From DATCHW01 sp036508135 (GTDB lineage Bacteria; Bacteroidota; Ignavibacteria; Tepidaquicellales; Tepidaquicellaceae): a DNA stretch of 64,000 nt. How positions within the stretch are numbered: position 1 is the first letter of the stretch; every line of letters begins with the position of its first letter. Below the pieces are notes generated by a model. The model was not told the origin of the DNA and searched no databases. It saw only the letters and a program-made list of their open reading frames with translations. Shown piece after piece: positions 18,985-26,867 of the stretch. The DNA lies in contig DATCHW010000117.1 of assembly GCA_036508135.1 (NCBI GenBank), forward strand, positions 1-64,000, read 5' to 3'. The position numbers were made by a program, and so were the translations under genes.

Positions 18985-19020
18985 TTCCCCCTTAGAAAAG
19001 GGCGAATACAAGGGGGTTGT
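18985..19020 (+). repeat. Left inverted repeat of the DUF559 unit
   Basis: TTCCCCCTTAGAAAAGGG followed by CGAATACAAGGGGGTTGT. It is the inverse of the sequence at 19405-19435, so the DUF559 gene lies between two facing copies of one repeat family. Confidence 0.8.
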
Positions 19021-19049
19021 TATAAAAGAAGTCACTATAAAATTTTAAA

Positions 19050-19448
19050 ATGTTGATAAAATATAATTCGAAAAATAAGCATCTTTCTAGAGTATTGAGA
19101 AAAAAAAGCACTTTAGCTGAGGTGTTGCTCTGGAATGAATTAAAAGGTAGAAAAATACTGAACTACCAGTTTATGAGACAAAAGCCGATAGGGAATTACA
19201 TTGTAGATTTTTATTGCAGTCCTTTGAAATTAGTTGTTGAAATTGACGGTTTGACACATATAGGCAAAGAAGATTATGATTTAAAAAGAGAGAAATATCT
19301 TACATCAATTGGTCTTATTGTTTTAAGATTTTTCGATAATGATGTTAAACAAAATATGTCAGGAGTAATCGGTGCTTTATATGAATGGATTGACAAAAAA
19401 AGTTACAACCCCCTGCCCCCTTTTCTAAGGGGGAATAAATGCAGCTGA
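19050..19448 (+). CDS. DUF559 (Vsr/REase-like) endonuclease-domain protein
   Basis: A small 132-residue protein with the DUF559 fold, related to Vsr mismatch endonucleases and PD-(D/E)XK enzymes. Visible: TLAEVLLWNELKGRKILNYQF, KPIGNYIVDFYCSPLKLVVEIDG (catalytic-type VDF and EIDG), then DLKREKYLTSIGLIVLRFF. The domain is complete by about residue 115. The last 15 residues (SYNPLPPFLRGNKCS) are encoded by an inverted copy of the intergenic repeat, and a facing copy lies upstream. No restriction or repair gene is adjacent. Its cellular role is unknown; association with these repeats suggests a mobile or repeat-linked gene. Confidence 0.85.
   Translation: MLIKYNSKNKHLSRVLRKKSTLAEVLLWNELKGRKILNYQFMRQKPIGNYIVDFYCSPLKLVVEIDGLTHIGKEDYDLKREKYLTSIGLIVLRFFDNDVKQNMSGVIGALYEWIDKKSYNPLPPFLRGNKCS
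19405..19435 (-). repeat. Right inverted repeat, overlapping the DUF559 3' end
   Basis: ACAACCCCCTGCCCCCTTTT then CTAAGGGGGAA. Read on the minus strand it matches the left copy at 18985-19020. It supplies the last codons of the DUF559 gene. Confidence 0.8.
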
Positions 19449-19718
19449 AATCAATTCAATAAACAATTTTTCCTTGATAAAAAAAGATAAAAGGGCGTTG
19501 TCATAAATTTAGTTATAAAAGATAGAGTTTAACAAATCTCACTTAATAAAGGTCGAAGAGTCCCCGAGGAGGTTGGAATACAACGAGGTTGTTAATTTAT
19601 ATAATTCCCCCTTAAAAAAGGGGGAATACAAGGGGGTTGTTATAACTTAATAATAAGTGTTTCTTAATTTAAAAAATTCTCACATAATAAGAAGAGAACA
19701 CAAGGGGGTTGTTAATAT
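19449..19718. repeat. Repeat-filled gap between DUF559 and YciI genes
   Basis: A full-length direct copy of the TTCCCCCTT / AAGGGGG / CAAGGGGGTTGT element lies at 19605-19640, with degenerate fragments near 19487-19504, 19550-19592 and 19695-19712. The last fragment puts AGGGGG ten bases before the YciI start codon, where it could act as that gene's ribosome site. No gene is seen in this gap. Confidence 0.75.
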
Positions 19719-20015
19719 ATGTCTAATCCAAAATTCATAAACATAATTATTTTTAAGAAAATCGATCCAAACCCGACACCATTTCAATTAGTGAAAGACC
19801 ACGTTGAGCATTTAAAGAAACTTGATGAAAGCGGAAAATATATTCTTGGAGGACCCTTTACCGATTGGGAAGGGGGAATGGTAATTGTAAAAGCAGTATC
19901 ACCGGAAGAAGCTAAACAAATTGCAGAATCCGACCCATTCGTAAAATCCGGCTCCAGAACTTATGAAATCAGAACTCTCGAAATTGCCGATAAAGAAAAT
20001 AATTATTTACTATAA
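19719..20015 (+). CDS. YciI-family protein
   Basis: A 98-residue dimeric-ferredoxin-fold protein of the YciI/YCII family. Typical segments: HVEHLKKLDESGKYILGGPFTDWEGGMVIVKA and AKQIAESDPFVKSGSRTYEIR; the His in DHVEHL and Asp in SDPF correspond to the conserved pair proposed as an active site. The biochemical role of the family is poorly defined. The ribosome site appears to come from a repeat fragment (AGGGGG at 19703-19708), so expression may have been changed by repeat insertion. It stands alone. Confidence 0.85.
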   Translation: MSNPKFINIIIFKKIDPNPTPFQLVKDHVEHLKKLDESGKYILGGPFTDWEGGMVIVKAVSPEEAKQIAESDPFVKSGSRTYEIRTLEIADKENNYLL

Positions 20016-20372
20016 AAAAATCCTCCGAACAGAAAATTGAATTATTTTTTTGTTCTTTTTCTTCTCGTTACTAACCCCTGATTAGTAACGACTACGTTAA
20101 CCATCCACAATAAATCGGGATGGATTTAGGTCTAGGTAAAATTGTTCCCATCTTCCCTCGTTACGAAAGCATGCCCCCGACTTGTTCCGACCCGTCGGAA
20201 GTCCTAGGTGATTTCTCGGGGGTCCAGCTTTGTAATGCTATTTTTCCTCTGGTTAACATGCTCTATCGTTGTAACCTTACAGTCGACTGATTAAACAATC
20301 CCACCGTTCTTGAGTGTTATTAAAAATTCCTTCTGCTTTCCAATTATTGGTTTGAGAAGCAGAGATATGAAC
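20016..20372. repeat. Gene-free gap with two palindromic structures
   Basis: 20066-20090 is a perfect 9-bp inverted repeat (CGTTACTAA / TTAGTAACG). 20161-20235 is a nested imperfect cruciform: TTACGAAAGC pairs with GCTTTGTAA, CCCCCGA with TCGGGGG, and TTCCGA with TCGGAA at the tip. Composition is less AT-rich than the surroundings. No open frame, tRNA or known RNA was recognised; it looks like a composite dispersed repeat or a structured RNA. Confidence 0.55.
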
Positions 20373-20972
20373 TCATTTTAAAAGTTCAATTACTTTATCA
20401 CTTTTCTTATCCTTTGCAATATCAAGCGGAGTTTTTCCTGAACTGTTTTTTGCAGTTTTATCCGCTCCGTTTGCAAGCAATATTTTTGCCGCATCCCCGC
20501 TGTTGTATTCAGCCGCATAGTGCAAAGCATTGTCCTCGCCACTTTTATTTTTAATATTCACATTTGCTTTATTCTTTATAAGCATCTCAATAATTTCTCC
20601 GCGGTTTGTTCTTGCCGCTCCGAGAATTGGTGGTATCCCCATTTCATCGTAAACATTCGGATCTGCTCCTTTTTGAAGCAACACTTCAACAATTTCTTTG
20701 TATCCATCGAAGGATGCGATTGCAAGTGCAGTTTCCTTCAGAAAATCTGTTGTAATAGCTTTTACAAGGGTAGGATCTTTTGAAAGATAATCTTTAACCT
20801 TTGCGATTTCATTATCTTTTACAGCTTTAAAGAAATCTTCCGGATTAACTTTTTCTGTAACTTTTTGATCTGTTTTTTTGTCATCGGTGGTTTTATTATC
20901 TTCTGCTTTCTTACCGCAGGAAATTAAACCGATAAAACAGATTGCAAGAACGAACAAAAGTAATTTTTTCAT
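20373..20972 (-). CDS. Ankyrin-repeat lipoprotein
   Basis: A 199-residue lipoprotein: signal peptide and lipobox in LLFVLAICFIGLISCGKK, a Lys/Asp/Thr-rich linker, then four to five ankyrin repeats (about 48-199; TALAIASFDGYKEIVEVLLQ, GADPNVYDEMGIPPILGAAR, NALHYAAEYNSGDAAKILLA, KTPLDIAKDKKSDKVIELL). Likely anchored in the envelope and facing the periplasm, where it would bind a protein partner. No partner is apparent nearby. Length and repeats look intact. Confidence 0.88.
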   Translation of the reverse strand: MKKLLLFVLAICFIGLISCGKKAEDNKTTDDKKTDQKVTEKVNPEDFFKAVKDNEIAKVKDYLSKDPTLVKAITTDFLKETALAIASFDGYKEIVEVLLQKGADPNVYDEMGIPPILGAARTNRGEIIEMLIKNKANVNIKNKSGEDNALHYAAEYNSGDAAKILLANGADKTAKNSSGKTPLDIAKDKKSDKVIELLK

Positions 20973-21031
20973 ATTGTTTTTATTTTTAATTTGTAATTCC
21001 CCCGCATTTGCAGGGCGATTTTATTTAAAAA

Positions 21032-21250
21032 TTATTTCGTTAATAACATTTTTCTTGTATGAGTATATCCTTCAGTCCGCCCGGTCGATCTACGATTTGT
21101 AATCTGTAAAAAATATACTCCGACAGATGTATGTATACAATTAAAAATTATTTTTAGTTCAGATTTTTTCACAAAGATATTTGCGGAGGATATACCGTCA
21201 GGATGGATTCTTAGCTTTAAATATTTTGACTTTCCCGGTGTACTAATCAT
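21032..21250 (-). pseudogene. Remnant of a T9SS sorting domain
   Basis: A 72-codon frame whose end (SVGVYFLQITN, then YTHTRKMLLTK before the stop) looks like the last strands of a type IX sorting domain, SGVYFYxL...TRKMLLxK. An unusual RRSTGRTEG segment lies between them. No secreted protein precedes it; the upstream 250 bases hold no extension of the frame. Probably a decayed or translocated gene end. Low certainty because the match is short. Confidence 0.4.
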
Positions 21251-21505
21251 ACGTTTTAATAAATCATTAAAAACTTAAAAATGAACGCCTTAAGTCTCTT
21301 TGAATCTTATATAAAATACCGATTAAAATATTGGTCTAATTAATAAACAATTACCGGTTTTATTCTTTACAGTTTATTCCCTTTCCTTTAACGCTAATGT
21401 ATGTTTTTTGAATTGCTTAATAACTATATAATTGTATAAAGATTTATTTTTATTTTCAAGGGTTATTTTTTTTCATATTGGTAGAATTATTTAGCTCAGA
21501 TTATC

Positions 21506-21600
21506 GCCGCTGTTGGTGTTTGAGCGTAGCGTCACCAACAGTACGAATAATAATTGTTGGTGACGTTCAAACAACATTTAAACTAAACACCAACAACGGC
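21506..21600. repeat. GTTGGTG double-hairpin element, copy 1
   Basis: Begins GCCGCTGTTGGTGTTT and ends ACACCAACAACGGC (terminal inverted repeats). Inside are two hairpins, CTGTTGGTG/CACCAACAG and GTTGGTG/CACCAAC. Related copies lie at 26769-26867 and, as a half element, at 44788-44824. It occupies part of a 395-base gap before the ABC ATPase; the remainder of that gap is AT-rich with nothing recognisable. Confidence 0.8.
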
Positions 21601-21645
21601 TCAAAAATCCCCCCTTTTCCATTTCTAATTATTAATTTCTAATTT

Positions 21646-22614
21646 TTAATTGTTTTTAATTTTCCAGCAGGCGGCTTTGTGATTGGTCGAAATTTCTATT
21701 AACGGCGGCTCTTCAATTATGCACTTTTCATCCGCCAGCTCGCACCTCGTGCAGAAATTACAACCCGCGGGATAATCCAGAGGACTGGGTACAAAACCTT
21801 GTATAACAGGAAGCCTCTCTTTTCTTTTTGTGTATTGGGGCAGGGATTTGAAAAGCCCTATTGTGTAAGGATGCCGGGGATTCCTGAATATCTCATCTGA
21901 GTCAGTAAACTCTACAATTTTAGATGCATACATTACTGCAACTTTTTGTGCAATGTTTGCAATCACACCGAGGTCGTGCGTGATTATCAGTATTGCCATA
22001 CCAAACTCTTCCTGAAGATTTTTCAGAAGCTCGAGGATCTGTGCCTGAATGGTAACATCCAACGCCGTAGTCGGTTCATCGGCAATTAATATATCGGGAT
22101 TGCAGGAGAGTGCCGTAGCTATCATTACCCGCTGACGCATTCCACCCGATAACTGATGAGGATATTCATTATATCTCTGCTCAGCAAGAGGAATACCCAC
22201 GTATTTAAGAAGTTCAATTGTTCTCTCTTTCGCTTCCTGCTTTGGAATTTTCCGGTGTGCTAATATTGCCTCGTCTATCTGGTGTCCGCACCTGTAAACA
22301 GGATTGAGCGATGTCATCGGTTCCTGAAAAATCATGCTTATCCTGTCTCCCCTCACTTTCTGCATTTCCTTTTCCGTATATCCCAGCAGGTTTTTCCCGT
22401 TTAAAATTATTTCGCCGTCTTCAATTCTGCCGGGCTCATCGATTAATCGCATTATTGAAAGAGCCGTCACGCTTTTTCCGCATCCTGATTCGCCTACAAT
22501 CCCCAGCGTCTCGCCCTTTTCTATTTCAAAACTTACTCCGTCAACTGCCTTATATATTCCGTCACGTGTGTGGAAGTAAGTCTTCAGATTATTTACCTGT
22601 AAAAGTTTCGGCAA
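21646..22614 (-). CDS. Oligopeptide/dipeptide ABC transporter ATP-binding protein (OppD/DppD type)
   Basis: ATPase of 322 residues that would power peptide uptake at the inner membrane. Walker A GESGCGKSVTA, Q-loop region MIFQEPMTSLNPVY, signature LSGGMRQRVMIATAL, Walker B ILIADEPTTALD, H-loop ITHDLGV. The C-terminal oligopeptide/dipeptide extension has the cysteine set found in this subfamily (CNFCTRCELADEKC), which can hold an iron-sulfur cluster in some members. No permease, second ATPase or binding protein is adjacent; it follows glmM by 6 bases, so its partners must be encoded elsewhere. Confidence 0.92.
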   Translation of the reverse strand: MPKLLQVNNLKTYFHTRDGIYKAVDGVSFEIEKGETLGIVGESGCGKSVTALSIMRLIDEPGRIEDGEIILNGKNLLGYTEKEMQKVRGDRISMIFQEPMTSLNPVYRCGHQIDEAILAHRKIPKQEAKERTIELLKYVGIPLAEQRYNEYPHQLSGGMRQRVMIATALSCNPDILIADEPTTALDVTIQAQILELLKNLQEEFGMAILIITHDLGVIANIAQKVAVMYASKIVEFTDSDEIFRNPRHPYTIGLFKSLPQYTKRKERLPVIQGFVPSPLDYPAGCNFCTRCELADEKCIIEEPPLIEISTNHKAACWKIKNN

Positions 22615-22620
22615 AATTTT

Positions 22621-23997
22621 TTATACCATCTTCTTTACTTCTTTCAGAAATTCATTCTGCAATTTCCCGGTTTCTTTTTTTCCTTCAGCTTCAGTGATTA
22701 TTCTTAATATCGGTTCGGTGTTTGATTTTCTGATATGTACCCAGTGATTTTCAAAATCAAGTTTTACTCCGTCTTTCGTGCTTATTTTACAATCCTTTTT
22801 TGTATACTTCCTGACGATTGCATTCAGTATTGCATCAGGATTTTTTATACTTTTAATCTTTGCTTTTGAAATATAAAATTTCGAAATCTCATTTTTGTAT
22901 TCACTAACTTCACCCCCGAACGAAGCTAATTCCTGAAGTATAATTGCTGCCCCCGCAATCGCATCCCTTCCGTAATGTACTTTCGGATAAATCACACCTC
23001 CGCTTCCTTCGCCGCCTATTATCGAACCGTTTCTTTTCATTTCTTTCACTACATTTATTTCTCCGACGGGACTTCTGAAAACTTTTCCACCGTATAATTT
23101 TGCGTTTCTATCTACTGCTCTTGTAGTTGAAAGATTTACTGTTACATTTTTATTGCTGCCTTTGGTATTCCTGAGTATATAACGAACAACTGTTACTATT
23201 GTATTCTCCTCGCCGAAAGGTTTTCCGTTTTCATCAATAATTACTAACCTGTCACTATCAGGGTCTATTGCTATTCCGAGGTCTGCCTTTCTTTTCACTA
23301 CCATTCGTGATAATGCCTCGAGATTTTCGGGAATCGGTTCGGGTGTATGAGGGAATATACCCGAACCGTTGCAGAATATCTCTATCACCCTGCAGCCAAG
23401 TCTGCGCAAAAGCATCGGTATAATTACAGAGCCGGCAGAGTTTACCGTATCAACAACTACTTTAAAATTTCTTTCTCTTATTTTTTTTAATCTTAAAATT
23501 CTTTGTGATAAAACTAAATCTATATGCTTCTTTATCCAGGTATTATCATCTATTACAGGTCGTAATTTTTTTATGGTTTCTAATCTGAAATTTCCTTCCG
23601 AAGCAATCTCTTTCAGTTCTGCAATTTGTTTCCCGTCAAGGAATTCACCGTTTGAATTCAGAAATTTCAATCCGTTCCACATCTGCGGATTATGGGAAGC
23701 GGTGATTGCAATTCCTCCTGCTGCGTGCGTTTTCTCAGCGGCTATCTGTACTGTCGGAGTAGGCACTATTCCTATATTCACAACCTGAAATCCCATAAGT
23801 GTAAGATTTGATAATACTATGTTTGCAATTACGTCCCCGTGCAATCTGCCGTCGCGTCCGACTACTATACGTTTGGACTTGCTGTGTTTTCTGCAGTATT
23901 CTGCAAATGCTGATGTAAATTTTATGATATTGTCCGGTGTAAGGGAATCTCCGATTATTCCCCTTACTCCCGATACCGATACGATTAATTCTGACAT
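22621..23997 (-). CDS. glmM: Phosphoglucosamine mutase / phosphohexomutase
   Basis: Alpha-D-phosphohexomutase of 458 residues, most likely converting glucosamine 6-phosphate to glucosamine 1-phosphate for cell-wall and LPS precursors. Catalytic serine in AITASHNPQMWNG (about residue 99), metal loop DPDSDRLVI, sugar-binding GGEGSGGVIYP, phosphate loop RKSNTEPILRII. The SNTEP form of the last loop is common in Bacteroidota-type phosphomutases, so phosphomannomutase or phosphoglucomutase activity cannot be excluded. The adjacent nucleotidyltransferase (contiguous, no gap) fits the amino-sugar assignment. Confidence 0.82.
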   Translation of the reverse strand: MSELIVSVSGVRGIIGDSLTPDNIIKFTSAFAEYCRKHSKSKRIVVGRDGRLHGDVIANIVLSNLTLMGFQVVNIGIVPTPTVQIAAEKTHAAGGIAITASHNPQMWNGLKFLNSNGEFLDGKQIAELKEIASEGNFRLETIKKLRPVIDDNTWIKKHIDLVLSQRILRLKKIRERNFKVVVDTVNSAGSVIIPMLLRRLGCRVIEIFCNGSGIFPHTPEPIPENLEALSRMVVKRKADLGIAIDPDSDRLVIIDENGKPFGEENTIVTVVRYILRNTKGSNKNVTVNLSTTRAVDRNAKLYGGKVFRSPVGEINVVKEMKRNGSIIGGEGSGGVIYPKVHYGRDAIAGAAIILQELASFGGEVSEYKNEISKFYISKAKIKSIKNPDAILNAIVRKYTKKDCKISTKDGVKLDFENHWVHIRKSNTEPILRIITEAEGKKETGKLQNEFLKEVKKMV

Positions 23998-24750
23998 TTA
24001 TTTCAAGTTAATTAAATTTTCCATTTCTGTTAATTGTTCGATTGTATTCACTCCCGTAATTTCGAGTGTGTTATTTACCGGCATTGCTCCGATTTTATAT
24101 TTCTTGCTTATAAAATCCCTGAATATATCCGTTAAATAATACTCGCCCTGGGAATTATCACTGCTGAGTGTCTTCAATGCATCGAATAGTTTTTTATTAT
24201 CCACCAAATATATTCCGGAATTTATTTCTTTTATTTTTTTCTGTTCTTCGGTTGAATCTTTTTCTTCTTTTATGTCTATAAAATCTCCCGATGCATTTCT
24301 TATAATTCTTCCGTAACCCGATGGGTCTTCAAAATGAGCAGATATTAAACTTGCAGAAAAACCGCCTTCGGAATGAAATTTCAGAAATTCATCCACAGTT
24401 TTATATTCGAGCAGGGGAACATCCCCGGACAAAATGAGTACTTCGCCGTCAAATACTGTAAGCCCGCTTTCAGTCTGCATTACAGCGTGTCCTGTGCCTA
24501 ATTGCACATCCTGATGTGCAAATTTTATTTTATTACTCCCGAATTTATTTTCGAGAAAATCAATTACGCTTTTCTTCTGATGACCGACAATTACTATTAT
24601 TTTTTCCGAATGGATTTTATGAGCCAGCTCTACAACGTATTCTATTATCGGCTTGTTTAATAACTTATGCATCACCTTTGATTTATCAGGATTCTTCATT
24701 CTCTTGCCTTTTCCGGCTGCAAGTATTACCGTTGCTAATTTTCTTGTCAT
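23998..24750 (-). CDS. Nucleotidyltransferase, GlmU N-terminal-domain type
   Basis: A 250-residue sugar-1-phosphate nucleotidyltransferase. Signature at the N-terminus VILAAGKGKRMKNPDKSKVMHKLLNKP, then AHQDVQLGTGHAVMQT and LSGDVPLLEYKT, DIKEEKD and EINSGIYLVDNK, as in the uridyltransferase half of GlmU. The left-handed beta-helix acetyltransferase half of GlmU is absent: the protein ends where that domain would begin and glmM follows immediately. It would therefore make UDP-GlcNAc only if acetylation is provided elsewhere. A terminator separates it from the upstream panC. Confidence 0.85.
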   Translation of the reverse strand: MTRKLATVILAAGKGKRMKNPDKSKVMHKLLNKPIIEYVVELAHKIHSEKIIVIVGHQKKSVIDFLENKFGSNKIKFAHQDVQLGTGHAVMQTESGLTVFDGEVLILSGDVPLLEYKTVDEFLKFHSEGGFSASLISAHFEDPSGYGRIIRNASGDFIDIKEEKDSTEEQKKIKEINSGIYLVDNKKLFDALKTLSSDNSQGEYYLTDIFRDFISKKYKIGAMPVNNTLEITGVNTIEQLTEMENLINLK

Positions 24751-24758
24751 TGTATATT

Positions 24759-24788
24759 AAAAAAAATCCCGTTTTAGGTTAACGGGAT
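24759..24788 (-). terminator. Rho-independent terminator after panC
   Basis: On the minus strand ATCCCGTT, a 7-base loop and AACGGGAT are followed by a run of T. It closes the accD-panC transcript and separates it from the nucleotidyltransferase gene. Confidence 0.85.
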
Positions 24789-24827
24789 AAGATTTATTGA
24801 AAAATTTATTTGAAAATAAAGATTAAT

Positions 24828-25688
24828 TTATAATCTTACGACAATATTATCAATAAGTCTTGTCTTCCCATAAAAACATGCGAGAGATATCAATAATTCA
24901 CCTTTAAAATCTTCCAGATTTTCAACCGGGTCAAGATTATCATTATCTGTAACCGCTAAATATTGTAACTTTGAATTTGGCGAATTGGTTTCAATCATTT
25001 TTGCCAATTTTTTTTCCAGTTCACTGCCGCTCAGAACCTCTTTTTCAATTATCATTTCTTTACCTGCAAGAAGCGTTTTAAATAAAATTGATGCCTCATC
25101 CTTTTCTGAATCTGATAGGTATATGTTCCTTGAGCTTTTTGCCAGACCGTTTATCTCCCTCGTAGTTTCGCAAATTAGTATTTCAGAATCTACATTCAGG
25201 TCTTTAACCATTTTTTTTATAACTATCGCCTGCTGGGCATCCTTTTGACCGAAATATGCTTTATGCGGCTTTATAATATTAAATAATTTAAGAACTACTG
25301 TCGCAACTCCGGTAAAATGTCCCGGTCTGTATTTCCCTTCCAGTTTCCCTGATATTCCTTTCAGAATTACTTCAGCACTGTTTCCGGGAGGATACATATC
25401 TTCAGGCTCGGGATAAAATATATAATCCGTTCCCGCTCTGTTGCATAGTTCGTAATCTCTTAAAAAGTCCCTCGGATATTTACTGAAATCTTCATCGGGT
25501 GAGAATTGGGTTGGATTTACAAAAATACTAACCACCACAAGATCACAGTCATTTCTTGCATTTTCAATAAGCGATGTATGTCCTTCGTGTAGAAATCCCA
25601 TCGTAGGAACAAAGCCGATGCTTCTTCCTGAAATCCTGTAATAATTTGCAATATCCTGAATTGCTATGGGTTCTTTTATTACTTTCAT
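24828..25688 (-). CDS. panC: Pantothenate synthetase
   Basis: Joins pantoate and beta-alanine with ATP in coenzyme A synthesis. 286 residues, normal for the family. Motifs: GFVPTMGFLHEGHTSLIENAR (HIGH-type), FVNPTQFSPDEDFSKYPR, VLKLFNIIKPHKAYFGQKDAQQ, and the KMSKS-like SSRNIYLSDSEK. It starts 8 bases after accD, and a terminator follows its stop, so accD and panC form a two-gene operon linking fatty-acid and CoA synthesis. Confidence 0.96.
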   Translation of the reverse strand: MKVIKEPIAIQDIANYYRISGRSIGFVPTMGFLHEGHTSLIENARNDCDLVVVSIFVNPTQFSPDEDFSKYPRDFLRDYELCNRAGTDYIFYPEPEDMYPPGNSAEVILKGISGKLEGKYRPGHFTGVATVVLKLFNIIKPHKAYFGQKDAQQAIVIKKMVKDLNVDSEILICETTREINGLAKSSRNIYLSDSEKDEASILFKTLLAGKEMIIEKEVLSGSELEKKLAKMIETNSPNSKLQYLAVTDNDNLDPVENLEDFKGELLISLACFYGKTRLIDNIVVRL

Positions 25689-25696
25689 CTCGGAAA

Positions 25697-26539
25697 TTAT
25701 GCTTGCAAATGTCTTAATAACTGGGCAACTCTGTCTTTCATATCCTTCCGGCTGACGATAATATCAAGGAAGCCTTTTTCCTGAACAAATTCAGACCTCT
25801 GGAAACCTTTAGGCAGGTCTTTTCCTGTTGCCTGTTTGATAACTCTTGGTCCTGCAAAACCTATAAGTGCATTCGGTTCGGCAATATTAACATCTCCGAG
25901 CATAGAGTAAGATGCACTCGCTCCGCCGGTAGTAGGATTAGTAATAATGGATATATACGGAATTTTTTCTTCAGCGAGTTTTGCAAGACGTGTACTTGTT
26001 TTTGCAAGTTGCATCAGAGAAATTCCGCCTTCCATCATTCTTGCGCCTCCGCTTGAAGAGACGATTAATAGAGGTGTTCTGTTCTTCAGGCATCTATCTA
26101 TCGCTCTCGCAATTTTTTCGCCTACTACACTGCCCATACTGCCGCCGATAAAAGCGAAATCCATTGCGCATACCACTGCTTCGATTCCGTGTATTTTCCC
26201 TGTACCTGTCCTGATAGCGTCATATAAACCGGTCTTCTTCATTGTTTCTTCTATTCTCTTCTTATAGGGTCTGGAATCAGTAAAACCGAGAGGGTCAACC
26301 GAATGAATTTTCTTATCAATTTCCTTAAATGTACCTTCGTCAAATAGAAGTCCGAAATATTCTTCGCTTCCGATCCTGAAATGATATTCGCATTTTATGC
26401 AGACATAGGAATTTGCTTCCCACTGCTTCTTATGAATTATCTCCCCGCATTCATCGCACTTTACCCACATTCCGTCCGGAAGATCCTTTTTAGGAGAATC
26501 CGTCTGAATGTTCTCTTTATTTCTTTTAAACCAGGGCAT
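25697..26539 (-). CDS. accD: Acetyl-CoA carboxylase carboxyltransferase subunit beta
   Basis: Carboxyltransferase half of acetyl-CoA carboxylase, first step of fatty-acid synthesis; acts with AccA, which is not in the window. 280 residues. The N-terminal zinc ribbon is CDECGEIIH...CIKCEYHF, followed by the crotonase-fold carboxyltransferase domain with GGSMGSVVGEKIARA, SSSGGARMMEGGISLMQ and TTGGASASYSMLGD. All expected elements are present. First gene of the accD-panC operon. Confidence 0.96.
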   Translation of the reverse strand: MPWFKRNKENIQTDSPKKDLPDGMWVKCDECGEIIHKKQWEANSYVCIKCEYHFRIGSEEYFGLLFDEGTFKEIDKKIHSVDPLGFTDSRPYKKRIEETMKKTGLYDAIRTGTGKIHGIEAVVCAMDFAFIGGSMGSVVGEKIARAIDRCLKNRTPLLIVSSSGGARMMEGGISLMQLAKTSTRLAKLAEEKIPYISIITNPTTGGASASYSMLGDVNIAEPNALIGFAGPRVIKQATGKDLPKGFQRSEFVQEKGFLDIIVSRKDMKDRVAQLLRHLQA

Positions 26540-26768
26540 TTATATAAAATTAATTTATTAAATAACGGTTTTTAGTGAATATAAACAATTTTCTGAATTA
26601 TAAAGATACTAATTTAATTTGACTTTTTTAAGGCGAAAGGAAGCTTCTATCCTTTTTTCTTATTCCGAATTCCAATCAGAAAAATAATTAACTTTTCCCT
26701 AGCGGGATAAACTCTTTCAGATAGAATGGTTCGGATGTGGTAATATCAGAAAATTTATCTTTTTATCT

Positions 26769-26867
26769 CCGCTGTTGGTGTTTTAATCCGCTTTAGCGGA
26801 TGTCACCAACTGCTTATAATTATAAATTCTTGTTGGTGACGCGGTGCTTAAACACCAACAAGGGCTC
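26769..26867. repeat. GTTGGTG double-hairpin element, copy 2 (inside a coding sequence)
   Basis: Same layout as 21506-21600: CCGCTGTTGGTGTTTT at the left end, CACCAACTG, then TTGTTGGTGAC and AACACCAACAAGGGC at the right. It overlaps the last 27 codons and stop codon of the gene at 26783-28177. Confidence 0.8.

Noticed and set aside
20016..20372. Possible tRNA or tmRNA in the GC-richer gap
   Set aside because: No acceptor-stem and T-loop combination (GGTTCGAATCC type) was found; pairing fits a repeat cruciform instead.
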